Source: CF-161 sp035259145
Lineage (GTDB): Bacteria > Chloroflexota > Dormibacteria > Dormibacterales > Dormibacteraceae
Length of the DNA stretch: 12,836 nucleotides
Reading direction: 5' to 3'
NCBI GenBank assembly: GCA_035259145.1
Contig: DATFWQ010000253.1
Coordinates: 1-12,836, forward strand
Within the stretch, counting starts at the first letter, position 1. Every line of letters begins with the position of its first letter. Below are positions 6,188 through 12,836 of this stretch, piece after piece. The notes under the pieces were generated by a model. It was given only the letters and a program-made list of their open reading frames with translations. It was not told the origin of the DNA and searched no databases. The translations under genes were made by a program, and so were the position numbers.

Positions 6188-6805
6188 ATGATCTGCGTCA
6201 TCGTCGGACCGCCCGGCAGCGGCAAGGGAACCCAGGCCGAGAGTATCGCCGCGGACCTGCGCGTGCCCCACGTCTCGACCGGTGAGCTCTTGCGCGCCGA
6301 GGCTGCCGCGGGCACTCCGCTGGGGCGGGAAGTGGGACCGCTGCTGGCGGCCGGCGAGCTGGTTCCTGACGACCTGGTGGAGCGGCTCGTAGAGCAGCGG
6401 CTGGCAGCGTCTGATGCAGCCCCGGGAGCCATCCTGGACGGTTACCCACGCACCACTCCTCAGGCCCGAGCGCTGGACCGGCGCCTGGCCGGGACCGGCC
6501 GCCGAGTGAACGTCGTCCTGCTCCTGGAGGTCGACGAGGGGACGCTGCTCCGCCGTCTCCTCGACCGGGCGGCAACGGAGCACCGGGCGGACGACAACCC
6601 GGCCTCGATCGCCGAGCGGCTGGCCGAGTACCGCCAGGTCACCGAACCCGTGATCGACCACTACCGGGCCGAGGGGGTCCCGGTCCTGGCTGTCGACGGG
6701 AAGGGGCCGGTGGACACCGTGCACGCGGGCATCCTGCGAGCGCTGACGGGCGCCGGCCTGCTGCCATTGACGGGCAGGGGGTCGAAGGGAGAATCGGCGC
6801 GTTAA
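6188..6805 (+). CDS. adk: Adenylate kinase, short-LID type
   Basis: A 205-residue cytosolic nucleotide kinase, ATP + AMP to 2 ADP. The P-loop GPPGSGKGTQ is at residues 7-16. The AMP-binding region includes STGELLRAEAAAGT, and DGYPRT replaces the usual DGFPRT. The LID is the short form (LLDRAATEHRADDNPASIAERL), without the four-Cys zinc lobe of the long bacterial form. ATG 6188 is preceded by GGGAGCGGG at close spacing; the ATG at 6177 leads to an immediate stop. Canonical adk usually lies in the ribosomal-protein/secY operon; here it ends a chaperone cluster, so a second, stress-linked copy is possible (inference). UMP/CMP kinase activity cannot be excluded. Confidence 0.9.
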   Translation: MICVIVGPPGSGKGTQAESIAADLRVPHVSTGELLRAEAAAGTPLGREVGPLLAAGELVPDDLVERLVEQRLAASDAAPGAILDGYPRTTPQARALDRRLAGTGRRVNVVLLLEVDEGTLLRRLLDRAATEHRADDNPASIAERLAEYRQVTEPVIDHYRAEGVPVLAVDGKGPVDTVHAGILRALTGAGLLPLTGRGSKGESAR

Positions 6806-6909
6806 CCCAGATTACCCGAAGGTGTCGACGCGAATGCCCGGACTCCACGCCGGCGTTTCACAGCCGTAGCGAGGACGACCTCTCCGTGAGACGCGTAACT
6901 GGTCGAGAG

Positions 6910-9225
6910 TCAGGACGAGTCGGTGACCTGCCCTGGCGACGCCATCCAGGCGGCGATCTGCGCACGGGAGTTGAAGCCGAGCTTGTTCAGGATGTGCTGG
7001 ATGTGCGTGGCGACGGTGCGCTCGGAGATGAAAAGTCGCGATCCGATCTGCTTGTTGCTCAGGCCCTCCGCGACCAGCCGCGCGACCTCCACCTCGCGCT
7101 TGCCAAGCATCCCCGCGCCTGCGCCGTCGGAGGCGGCCGCGCCAGTCCGGGTCGATTCGCCCAGTGCGAGCGACAGTGCGGCATCCCGGCTCAGACTCTT
7201 TCCGGCGCTGTATTCCGCGTCGAACCTCGACCCTCCGAGCGCCGCCATGGCCGCTTCTCGCCCCTGCATCAGCAATGGAACGAGGAATGGCATGGGGCTC
7301 GCGCCGGCTCCCGTGCGCACGGTCTCCGAGGCCCCGAGTAGTTGCGCGGCAAGCCGGGCCTGGCCCGATCTTGCGGCGTGGTAGCCCAACCCGTCGAGCA
7401 GAGCGTATTGGGCCACCCGGTCGTCGATCTGATGGGCGATCCTCAGCGCGCTTTGGAACAAAGGCTTCGACGCACCGAAGTCGCCCGCCATCAGGGTCGC
7501 AAACCCCTGATTCAGCGTCATCATCTCGAACGCGTACAGATCGCCCGCCTGCTGGCTGAGTCGCGCGCCTTCTGAGGCCGCCGACGCGACCGTTTCGAGG
7601 TCACCTTCGAAGAAGCCGTTCAGTGTTTGAGCCTGGAGCAGCCCGACTCTCACGTCCAGGTTGTCCAGGTCCCTTGCCACCGCTCGGGCTTCATCCAGTA
7701 GGTGCCTGGCAGACTCACGATCACCGGCCATGCCTGCGGCGATCGAGGCCATGGGTAGTGCGTGTGCGAGCGGCATCAGCAATCCCGCCTCTTTTGCCAG
7801 CGCGGTCGCCCCCTCGAGGGCCGGCTGCGCGGCGGTCGGGTCACTCTGAAGCACGGCCAGGAAGCCGCGCATGAAGTACCCCCAGGGCAGCGTCTCAGCG
7901 TTGCCGCGTCCAGACGCAAGCAGCTCATCGAGCCAACGCACACCCTCGGTCGTGGCGCGCGTGATCCAGTACCAACCGGCAGACGTGGCGAGCTCGATTC
8001 CGCGCGGAAAATCGCCCCGCGCGATGCAGCTCCGAAGCACCGCGCGGATGTTGTCGATCTCCAGCTCCATCCATCCAAGCCACTCGACGAGCCGGTAGCG
8101 CGCGTCCAGCGCTGACCGAAGACACGCGGCCCAGTAGTACGCGGTGAATCGCGCCTCAACGACTTCCTGTTCGCCCGCCTCCTGGAGCTTGAGACCGGCG
8201 TATTCCCGCATCGTCTCGTGCAGGCGATAGCAGGCCCGGCCTTTGACGTCCTCCTTGATGACCAGCGATTTGTCGACCAGCGACGACAGCACATCCAGCA
8301 TGTCCGCGGCCGGACTGTCGTCTGCCCCGCAGATTGCCGCGACGTCTTCCAGGGTGAACCGGCCTGCGAAGGTGCACAGGCGCCTCAGGAGGGTTTGTTC
8401 CTGTGCGTTGAGGAGGTCATGGCTCCAGTCGATCGTGGTGCGCAGCGTCTGGTGTCGTGGGAGCGCCGCCCGACCTCCGCCGGTCAGCAGGTTGAACCGG
8501 TCGCCCAGGCGTTCGAGGATGTCCTCGGCCGTCAGTACTCGCGTCCTCACAGCCGCCAGCTCGATCGCGAGCGGCAGGCCATCGAGGCGCCGGCACAGGT
8601 CGGCCACCGCCGCCTGGTTCACGCTGGTCAGCTCGAACGTGCCCGAGGCGGCCGCAGCCCTGTCCGTGAACAGCATGACCGCCTCGTTCTGGCGTACCTG
8701 GGCGAGCGGCTCGGTCGAGTGGGCTGGAGGCAGCTCGAGGGGTGGGACCGGGACCACGTTCTCGCCCGGCGCCGACAGCGGCTCGCGGCTGGTGGCGATC
8801 AGCCGTACGTCAGGGGCAGTCTTGATGATCTCGGCCGCGAGCTGTGCGGCGGCTCCGAGTAGGTGCTCGCAGTTGTCGAGCACAAGGAGCAGCTGCTTGT
8901 CCCGCAGGTATCCGAGCAGAAGGGCGAGCGGCTCAGTCGCGGCCTGGTCCCGCAGGTCCAGGGCCGCCAGGACAGCGTTACCGATCAGGGAAGGATCCCG
9001 GACCTCGGCGAGCTCGACGATCCACGCACTGTTTGGAAAGCCGCGCGCCAGGTCCGTCGCGACGCGGATTGCAAGCCGGGTCTTGCCGACCCCTCCCGGC
9101 CCGACCAGGCTGACCAGGCGGGCAGAGGTTAGCCTCTTTCTGAGCTCGGCAAGCTCCCTGCGCCGGCCGATGAAGGTCGTGGCCTCGGCCGGCAGGTTGC
9201 CTGACCTGCGCCTGGGTCTGGCCAT
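6910..9225 (-). CDS. NB-ARC-type ATPase transcriptional regulator with C-terminal LuxR HTH
   Basis: A 771-residue signal-sensing transcription factor of the large STAND/LAL-like type. The N-terminal NTPase has Walker A GPGGVGKT (residues 42-49), Walker B LLLVLDNCE (112-120) and the sensor-like motif LIATSREPL (142-150). A winged-helix region follows, then an alpha-helical, TPR-like repeat region from about 350 to 680 that would bind an effector or partner. The LuxR-type helix-turn-helix is at about 707-762, with LGKREVEVARLVAEGLSNKQI and FISERTVATHIQHIL. In this family nucleotide binding and oligomerisation control DNA binding. It is divergent from the DUF4386/MDR operon across 154 bp, so it probably regulates that operon and/or itself. 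No clear Shine-Dalgarno precedes ATG 9225. The convergent gap to adk (6806-6909) shows no clear terminator. Confidence 0.93.
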   Translation of the reverse strand: MARPRRRSGNLPAEATTFIGRRRELAELRKRLTSARLVSLVGPGGVGKTRLAIRVATDLARGFPNSAWIVELAEVRDPSLIGNAVLAALDLRDQAATEPLALLLGYLRDKQLLLVLDNCEHLLGAAAQLAAEIIKTAPDVRLIATSREPLSAPGENVVPVPPLELPPAHSTEPLAQVRQNEAVMLFTDRAAAASGTFELTSVNQAAVADLCRRLDGLPLAIELAAVRTRVLTAEDILERLGDRFNLLTGGGRAALPRHQTLRTTIDWSHDLLNAQEQTLLRRLCTFAGRFTLEDVAAICGADDSPAADMLDVLSSLVDKSLVIKEDVKGRACYRLHETMREYAGLKLQEAGEQEVVEARFTAYYWAACLRSALDARYRLVEWLGWMELEIDNIRAVLRSCIARGDFPRGIELATSAGWYWITRATTEGVRWLDELLASGRGNAETLPWGYFMRGFLAVLQSDPTAAQPALEGATALAKEAGLLMPLAHALPMASIAAGMAGDRESARHLLDEARAVARDLDNLDVRVGLLQAQTLNGFFEGDLETVASAASEGARLSQQAGDLYAFEMMTLNQGFATLMAGDFGASKPLFQSALRIAHQIDDRVAQYALLDGLGYHAARSGQARLAAQLLGASETVRTGAGASPMPFLVPLLMQGREAAMAALGGSRFDAEYSAGKSLSRDAALSLALGESTRTGAAASDGAGAGMLGKREVEVARLVAEGLSNKQIGSRLFISERTVATHIQHILNKLGFNSRAQIAAWMASPGQVTDSS

Positions 9226-9288
9226 ATCGAACAGGGAACCTACTACAGCGTGAAGTTATGGGTGCGCGCGCCGGTAGACGGTAACAGC

Positions 9289-9312
9289 CGGATGCGGGGC
9301 ATCCGACGTCGG
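9289..9312. promoter_or_regulatory. Overlapping dyads midway between divergent genes, candidate operator
   Basis: CGGATGC-GGG-GCATCCG (9289-9305) is a perfect 7-bp inverted repeat. Its right arm overlaps the perfect 10-bp palindrome CCGACGTCGG (9303-9312). Both lie about 65-90 bp from either start codon, in the middle of the divergent intergenic region. LuxR-type HTH dimers bind dyads, so this is the best candidate site for the adjacent regulator. The dyads are seen; binding is inferred. Confidence 0.45.
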
Positions 9313-9344
9313 TCCAGTACGTAGTTGATCAGCAATTCAGACGA

Positions 9345-9380
9345 TTTCCACTCTTTGGCCGCCGCCTAGGCTCAGGGCCA
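9345..9380 (+). promoter_or_regulatory. Probable leaderless promoter of the DUF4386 operon
   Basis: TAGGCT (9367-9372) fits the TANNNT -10 pattern and ends 7 nt before ATG 9380, so transcription would start at or next to the A of the start codon. TTTCCA (9345-9350) is a weak -35 with a 16-bp spacer. No Shine-Dalgarno precedes ATG 9380, as expected of a leaderless mRNA. Confidence 0.4.
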
Positions 9381-9604
9381 TGGTCGAAGAGCCCGTGATA
9401 CAGAGCGTCGAAGTGACCTTTGTCGGCTCTCCACCCTCAGCAGAACAGATGGAGCGCGTTTCCGGCGTCGGCGACGTCCAGATCGAGAGCCGAGTCCTGC
9501 GATGCACCGTGTGCGGAAGCTTTCAGCCCTTTCTCGAGGCGTTGCGCGGTCACGAGGTGATCAATCTGACGTCAACGCCGATCACGTGCCAAAGGAGTGG
9601 GTGA
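9380..9604 (+). CDS. Small protein resembling the detached C-terminal domain of an ABC-2-type ATPase
   Basis: 74 residues with no Walker motifs. IQSVEVTFVGSPPSAEQMERV, then GVGDVQIESRVLRCTV and FLEALRGHEVINLTSTP, resemble the accessory domain after the nucleotide-binding domain in DrrA/CcmA-like ABC exporters ATPases. There the pattern is VEVxFxG, LPGVxxVxxxGxxxxCxVxGxxxPLLxAL, and a final EPSLEEVF helix. That helix is absent here, so the tail TPITCQRSG is unusual. It is either a remnant of a lost ABC ATPase or a small gene reused as first cistron. Its stop overlaps the next ATG (TGATG, 9602-9606), giving tight coupling. The resemblance is short, and I hold the family assignment loosely. Confidence 0.5.
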   Translation: MVEEPVIQSVEVTFVGSPPSAEQMERVSGVGDVQIESRVLRCTVCGSFQPFLEALRGHEVINLTSTPITCQRSG

Positions 9605-10362
9605 TGGATCGGATCGATGCAGCCTCGCCACGGAATCTCGCCAGAATGGCGGGTTTTCTTTACCTGCTGAACATCGTCGGTGGGTTTTTCGCCATCGGCT
9701 TTGTTCCTACGGTGATCGTGGCCTCGGGCGACGCTGTGGCCACCGCGCACAACCTCCAGACCAGCGAGCTGCTCTACCGGTCTGGCCTCGCGGCCCACAT
9801 GGTGATCCTCGTCACCAATGTCGGGCTGGCGGCCATCTTCTACGAACTCTTCAGGGTCGTGAACCGCACGCTCGCGCTGCTGGTGGTTTTCTTCACGCTC
9901 GTGGGCACCGCCGTCGAGGGCGCTGGCGTGCTCAACCAGTTCGGCTCCCTGGTCCTGCTGAACAGCGGACCCTATTCGGGCGTGTTCACCGCGGGACAGC
10001 TGCGGGCCCTGGCGTACCTGCCGGTCGACACACAGGGGATCAGCTACGACGTCTATACAGTGTTTTTCGGGTTCTATGCCCTCACGATCGGATACCTGGT
10101 CTTCAGGTCGACCTTCCTGCCCCGATTGGTCGGCGTGCTGATGGTGCTCGATGGCCTGGCCTACCTGACGAACAGCTTCGCCGCCTTCCTCGCCCCCGGA
10201 TTCGCGGTTCATCTGGTGCCCTGGATCCAGCTGCCCGCTCTCTTTGGAGAGGGGTCGCTGTGCGTGGCGCTCCTCGTGATGGGTGTAAATGGCGAACGGT
10301 GGACGCGGGTGAGCGTCGCGGCCGGCATGCCTGCACTCGAAGGAGATCGACGATGGAGCTGA
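9604..10362 (+). CDS. DUF4386-family integral membrane protein (copy 1)
   Basis: 252 residues of unknown biochemical function. ATG 9604 is chosen because AAAGGAG (9591-9597) lies 6 nt upstream and the start overlaps the preceding stop as TGATG. About six hydrophobic segments are visible, near residues 12-40, 52-80, 85-115, 145-168, 171-195 and 200-228. Family hallmarks are the opening SPRNLARMAGFLYLLNIVGG, LFRVVNRTLALLVVFFTLVG and the loop FRSTFLPRLVGVLM. The first segment could also be a signal anchor. It overlaps a second DUF4386 gene by 10 bp, so the two arose by tandem duplication or were kept as a pair, perhaps as a heteromer (inference). Confidence 0.88.
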   Translation: MDRIDAASPRNLARMAGFLYLLNIVGGFFAIGFVPTVIVASGDAVATAHNLQTSELLYRSGLAAHMVILVTNVGLAAIFYELFRVVNRTLALLVVFFTLVGTAVEGAGVLNQFGSLVLLNSGPYSGVFTAGQLRALAYLPVDTQGISYDVYTVFFGFYALTIGYLVFRSTFLPRLVGVLMVLDGLAYLTNSFAAFLAPGFAVHLVPWIQLPALFGEGSLCVALLVMGVNGERWTRVSVAAGMPALEGDRRWS

Positions 10363-11123
10363 TCGATGGAATGTCGCCACGCGCCCGCGCGCGGATCACC
10401 GGAGCGGTGTACCTGCTGTTCTTTCTGACGGCATTCCTCAGCGAGGTCTTGCTTCGCCAGGCCGGTCTGAGCGCGATCAGCGGGGTGTCCGGCGACGCAG
10501 CGGCCATCGCCAATGGCATCCGGGCGCACGAATCGTTCCTCCGATGGGGAGTCGCTCTGGGCGTGTTCTCGATCGGGTGTTACGTCGCGCTGATGGCTCT
10601 CTTCTACCAGCTGTTCAGGCCGGTGAGCAGAAGCCTGTCGCTGGTCGCGGTGTTCTTGAGCCTGGTGGGATCCGCGGTCGGGGCTTTCGGCAACCTCTTC
10701 CAGCTCGCCCCGCTTGTCGTGCTGGGAGGCGACTCGTATCTAAGGGCGTTTGATACGAACCAGCTGCAGGCGATGGCTCTGATGTTCTTCAACCTGAGCA
10801 CTCAGGCCGGGAACATCTCGCTGCTCTTTTTCGGTCTGTTTCAGATCGTGATCGGATACGTCATGTTGAGGTCGACCTTCCTGCCTCGCCTTCTTGGTGT
10901 GCTGGTCGCGATGGCCGGTGTGGGCTGGCTGACCTTCATGTCGCCGCCGGTGGCGATCCATCTCTCCACATATTTCGAGGTCCTCGGTTTCATCGCGGAG
11001 GCCTCGCTGATGCTGTGGCTGCTCGTGGTGGGCGCGAACAGCGAGCGGTGGATCGAGCAAGCCACGGCCGCCGGGAGAACCTACACCCCGGCAAACGTGC
11101 AGATGCGGAGGGAGACGAGGTGA
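10353..11123 (+). CDS. DUF4386-family integral membrane protein (copy 2)
   Basis: 256 residues, paralogous to the preceding gene. Shared landmarks are SPRARARITGAVYLLFFLTAF at the start, LFYQLFRPVSRSLSLVAVF, FNLSTQAGNISLLFFGLF and LRSTFLPRLLGVLVAMAG, and a final helix ending LLVVGANSERW, as in copy 1 (LLVMGVNGERW). ATG 10353 has AAGGAG at 10340-10345, 7 nt upstream, and overlaps copy 1 by 10 bp. The longer upstream open frame is only a shadow of copy 1. Six membrane segments are likely. Its TGA overlaps the GTG start of the oxidoreductase (GTGA, 11120-11123). Function is unknown; divergence from copy 1 outside the motifs suggests an old duplication. Confidence 0.88.
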   Translation: MELIDGMSPRARARITGAVYLLFFLTAFLSEVLLRQAGLSAISGVSGDAAAIANGIRAHESFLRWGVALGVFSIGCYVALMALFYQLFRPVSRSLSLVAVFLSLVGSAVGAFGNLFQLAPLVVLGGDSYLRAFDTNQLQAMALMFFNLSTQAGNISLLFFGLFQIVIGYVMLRSTFLPRLLGVLVAMAGVGWLTFMSPPVAIHLSTYFEVLGFIAEASLMLWLLVVGANSERWIEQATAAGRTYTPANVQMRRETR

Positions 11124-12115
11124 ACGCGACGCAACCGGCAACCACCATGAAGGCGGTCGTGCAGGACGGTTATGGCTCGCCAGACGTCCTGCATCTCGCG
11201 GAGGTCAACACGCCGGCGGTCAAGGACGGCGGGGTGGTGGTCCAGGTCCGCGCGGCTTCGGTGAACGTGGTGGACTGGGTGACCTTGACGGGCCGGCCCT
11301 ACATCGTCCGCCCGGCCCTGGGGGGAGTCCGGCGGCCCAGGACAATCGTCCGCGGCCAGGATGTCGCAGGCGCTGTCGTGGCGGTCGGAAACGACGTGAA
11401 GCGGCTCCGACCGGGTGACGAGGTGTTCGGCTGGTGCGACGGTACTTTTGCCGAATATGCTTGCGCCGCCGAGAGCAGCTTTGTCCACAAGCCGGTGGGC
11501 CTCACGTTCGAACAGGCGGCAGCCATCCCGGTGACCGCGGCGACCGCCCTGAAGAACCTCCGCGATGTCGGCCGCATTCAGCAAGGGCAGAGGGCCTTGA
11601 TCAACGGCGCGGCCGGCGGCGTGGGCACGTTCGGCGTGCAGATCGCAAAGTGGTTGGGAGCCGAGGTGACCGGCGTGTGCAGCACGAGAAACGTCGATCT
11701 TGTCCGATCGCTCGGCGCTGACCACGTGATTGACTACACCCGAGAGGACTTCACCAGCGGTGGCCGGCGGTACGACCTGATCCTCGACAACGTCATGAAC
11801 CACTCGTCGTCAGATTGCCGGCGGGTGCTCGCCCCCCATGGGATTCTGATTCTCAACAACGGAACGAGTGGCGGCCGGTGGTTCGGCACCATCGGCAGGA
11901 TGGCCGGGGCGATGCTTATGTCGCGGTTCGTACATCAACAGCTGCGCGTGGCGTCGCTGCCGAGGGTCGAAGACCTGCCGCTGATCAAGCAGCTGGTCGA
12001 CGAGGGAAAGCTGCGGCCGGTCATCGATCAAACCTTCCCGCTTGGCGAAACCGCCGAGGCTCTCCGTTACCTGGGGGCTGGCCACGCACGGGGCAAAGTC
12101 ATCATCACCGTCTAA
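11120..12115 (+). CDS. Zinc-independent MDR-superfamily NAD(P)-dependent oxidoreductase (quinone oxidoreductase-like)
   Basis: 331 residues. GTG 11120 is chosen because it overlaps the previous stop and GGAGGGAG (11107-11114) lies just upstream; ATG 11147 (MKAVVQDGYGSPDVL) is a possible later start. The MDR layout is clear: a GroES-like N-terminal domain with GQDVAGAVVAVGNDVKRLRPGDEVFG (split over residues 79-104), AAAIPVTAATALKNL near 133-147, and the Rossmann motif GAAGGVG at 163-169. The zinc-ligand Cys/His set of alcohol dehydrogenases is lacking, so it is a reductase of quinones, enones or similar carbonyl compounds. It is the last cistron of the DUF4386 operon, suggesting redox work on a substrate tied to the membrane proteins (inference). 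No good terminator follows; 12174-12191 holds a small imperfect dyad only. Confidence 0.92.
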   Translation: MNATQPATTMKAVVQDGYGSPDVLHLAEVNTPAVKDGGVVVQVRAASVNVVDWVTLTGRPYIVRPALGGVRRPRTIVRGQDVAGAVVAVGNDVKRLRPGDEVFGWCDGTFAEYACAAESSFVHKPVGLTFEQAAAIPVTAATALKNLRDVGRIQQGQRALINGAAGGVGTFGVQIAKWLGAEVTGVCSTRNVDLVRSLGADHVIDYTREDFTSGGRRYDLILDNVMNHSSSDCRRVLAPHGILILNNGTSGGRWFGTIGRMAGAMLMSRFVHQQLRVASLPRVEDLPLIKQLVDEGKLRPVIDQTFPLGETAEALRYLGAGHARGKVIITV

Positions 12116-12200
12116 GTGAACCCGAGTGCTGGAGAACGGCTCTATCAGAGGGTCTGGAAGAGGGCCCACTGCCGGGAATTGGTCCAATCCCGAGATATAG

Positions 12201-12678
12201 CGCGGCGGACGGAGGTTCGAGTCGCTGGCCCGTGGCATCGTCGGCCAGCAGATCTCGACCCGGGCCGCAACCGCGATCTACGACCGCCTCATCGCCCTTA
12301 TCGGCAGACGCGATCCGGCGCGGGCCATCGTGGAGGGCTCTGACCAGGAGCTCCGCCTGGTGGGTCTCTCGCGAGCCAAGGTGGCCTCGCTCCGTGACCT
12401 GGCAGCCCGGGCCCTGGACGGCGGATCTCTTCCTGATCGGGCAACTGGGCCGTGAGGACATCCTGCCCTCCGGCGACCTCGGGTTGCGGCACGCCGTTCA
12501 GACCGTGTTCCAACTGGACCATGTGCCGAGCCCGAAGGAGGTCGACGCCGTAGGCGAGCGCTGGCGACCGCACCGGACGCTGGCGACGGCGTACCTTTAC
12601 GAGGCTATCTGGCGGCGGGGCCGCCAGCCGCCCAACGCTTTGGGACCTGGCGCCCAGCAGGCGGCGGTTGAAACCTGA
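12201..12678 (+). pseudogene. AlkA-type DNA-3-methyladenine glycosylase with internal deletion
   Basis: HhH-GPD base-excision repair glycosylase, broken. One frame, open from just after TAG 12198-12200, reads RFESLARGIVGQQISTRAA and LRLVGLSRAKVASLRDLAARA, then stops at 12453-12455. A second frame from about 12410 gives PWTADLFLIGQLGREDILPSG, then DLGLRHAVQ and VGERWRPHRTLATAYLYEAIW, ending at 12678. The roughly 25-30 residues that normally join them, including the helix-hairpin-helix VKGIG motif, are missing, with a frame change at the join near 12405-12415. The catalytic Asp region (SGDLGLR) remains, but the DNA-binding hairpin is gone, so activity is unlikely. The N-terminus before 12201 cannot be recognised in any frame. 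It lies on the plus strand after the MDR gene, convergent with the next gene. Confidence 0.75.
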
Positions 12679-12736
12679 TCGAGCTCGGCCAGGGGCAAGG
12701 GATGTGCAGGGGCCGCAGGGATTGCTCGGCGGGGCC

Positions 12737-12836
12737 TCACGGCGCTTCCACGGGGTTGCGGAGGTACTCGTGGACCATCTGGATCACCTGTGCTCCCTCA
12801 CCTACCCCAGCCGCGATTCGCTTGACCGAGTTCGCG
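12737..12836 (-). CDS. C-terminus of a thioredoxin-reductase-like flavoprotein, cut by window edge
   Basis: The last 33 codons of a minus-strand gene, ending at TGA 12737-12739. The visible ANSVKRIAAGVGEGAQVIQ, then MVHEYLRNPVEAP, matches the end of thioredoxin-reductase-family FAD/NAD(P) oxidoreductases. There the motif AGDVRxxSVKRVAxAVGEGxxAVxxVHEYL closes the FAD site. Only the end is present, so whether it is true TrxB or a related reductase with an extra sensor domain cannot be told. The 58-bp convergent gap to the glycosylase remnant shows no clear terminator. Confidence 0.7.
   Translation of the reverse strand, partial: ANSVKRIAAGVGEGAQVIQMVHEYLRNPVEAP

Noticed and set aside
6004..6285. 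93-codon frame before adk as an independent gene
   Set aside because: No Shine-Dalgarno serves ATG 6004 and the frame runs about 100 bp into adk. Its only protein-like part is better explained as a J-domain stub.
9597..10352. Upstream extension of the second DUF4386 frame
   Set aside because: It overlaps the first DUF4386 gene in another frame, and a good Shine-Dalgarno precedes ATG 10353.
12208..12222. tRNA T-arm-like GGTTCGAGTC
   Set aside because: No matching acceptor, D or anticodon arms surround it, and the bases encode RFESLA of the glycosylase remnant.
1..12836. CRISPR arrays, insertion sequences, rRNA or tRNA genes
   Set aside because: No regular repeat-spacer pattern, transposase frame, terminal inverted repeats or stable RNA gene was recognised on either strand.

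Overview
The window is GC-rich bacterial chromosome. It has tightly packed, often overlapping genes, GTG/TTG starts, and a large NB-ARC/LuxR-type regulator. Together with a FAH-family pentose-acid dehydratase, a class I fructose-bisphosphate aldolase and twin DUF4386 membrane proteins, this suggests a soil-type Actinomycetota, Chloroflexota or Dormibacterota-like organism. That placement is inferred from gene style only; no marker gene is present.

Layout: (1) 1-2219, plus strand: the 3' part of an aldehyde dehydrogenase, coupled by an ATGA overlap to a fumarylacetoacetate-hydrolase-family protein. The pair fits the last two steps of the oxidative (Weimberg-type) pentose pathway, ending at 2-oxoglutarate. 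A hairpin overlaps the second stop codon. (2) 2485-3489, minus strand: class I fructose-1,6-bisphosphate aldolase. (3) 3490-3949: a long divergent intergenic region with two imperfect repeats, a hairpin and, in an AT-rich patch, a perfect 8-bp inverted repeat. (4) 3950-6805, plus strand: a protein-quality-control cluster. hsp20, a two-BON-domain protein, grpE and a short-LID adenylate kinase look intact. Between them lie broken genes: a clpB-like remnant reduced to its two ends, a PRC-barrel-like N-terminus scrambled by frame changes, and a possible J-domain (dnaJ/cbpA) stub directly after grpE. (5) 6910-9225, minus strand: a 771-residue NB-ARC ATPase with a C-terminal LuxR-type DNA-binding domain. 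(6) 9380-12115, plus strand and divergent from the regulator: a compact operon encoding an orphan C-terminal domain of an ABC ATPase, two paralogous DUF4386 membrane proteins and a zinc-independent MDR oxidoreductase, all joined by stop/start overlaps. (7) 12201-12678: a 3-methyladenine glycosylase (AlkA-type) gene broken by an internal deletion. (8) 12737-end, minus strand: the C-terminus of a thioredoxin-reductase-like flavoprotein.

Two themes stand out. The first is the stress cluster, in which intact co-chaperone genes alternate with collapsed ones. This could be real gene decay or sequence/assembly error, and raw reads would separate the two. The second is the divergent regulator/operon pair, whose 154-bp intergenic region holds overlapping perfect dyads and a probable leaderless promoter. 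It is a plausible, uncharacterised regulator-controlled membrane/redox module.
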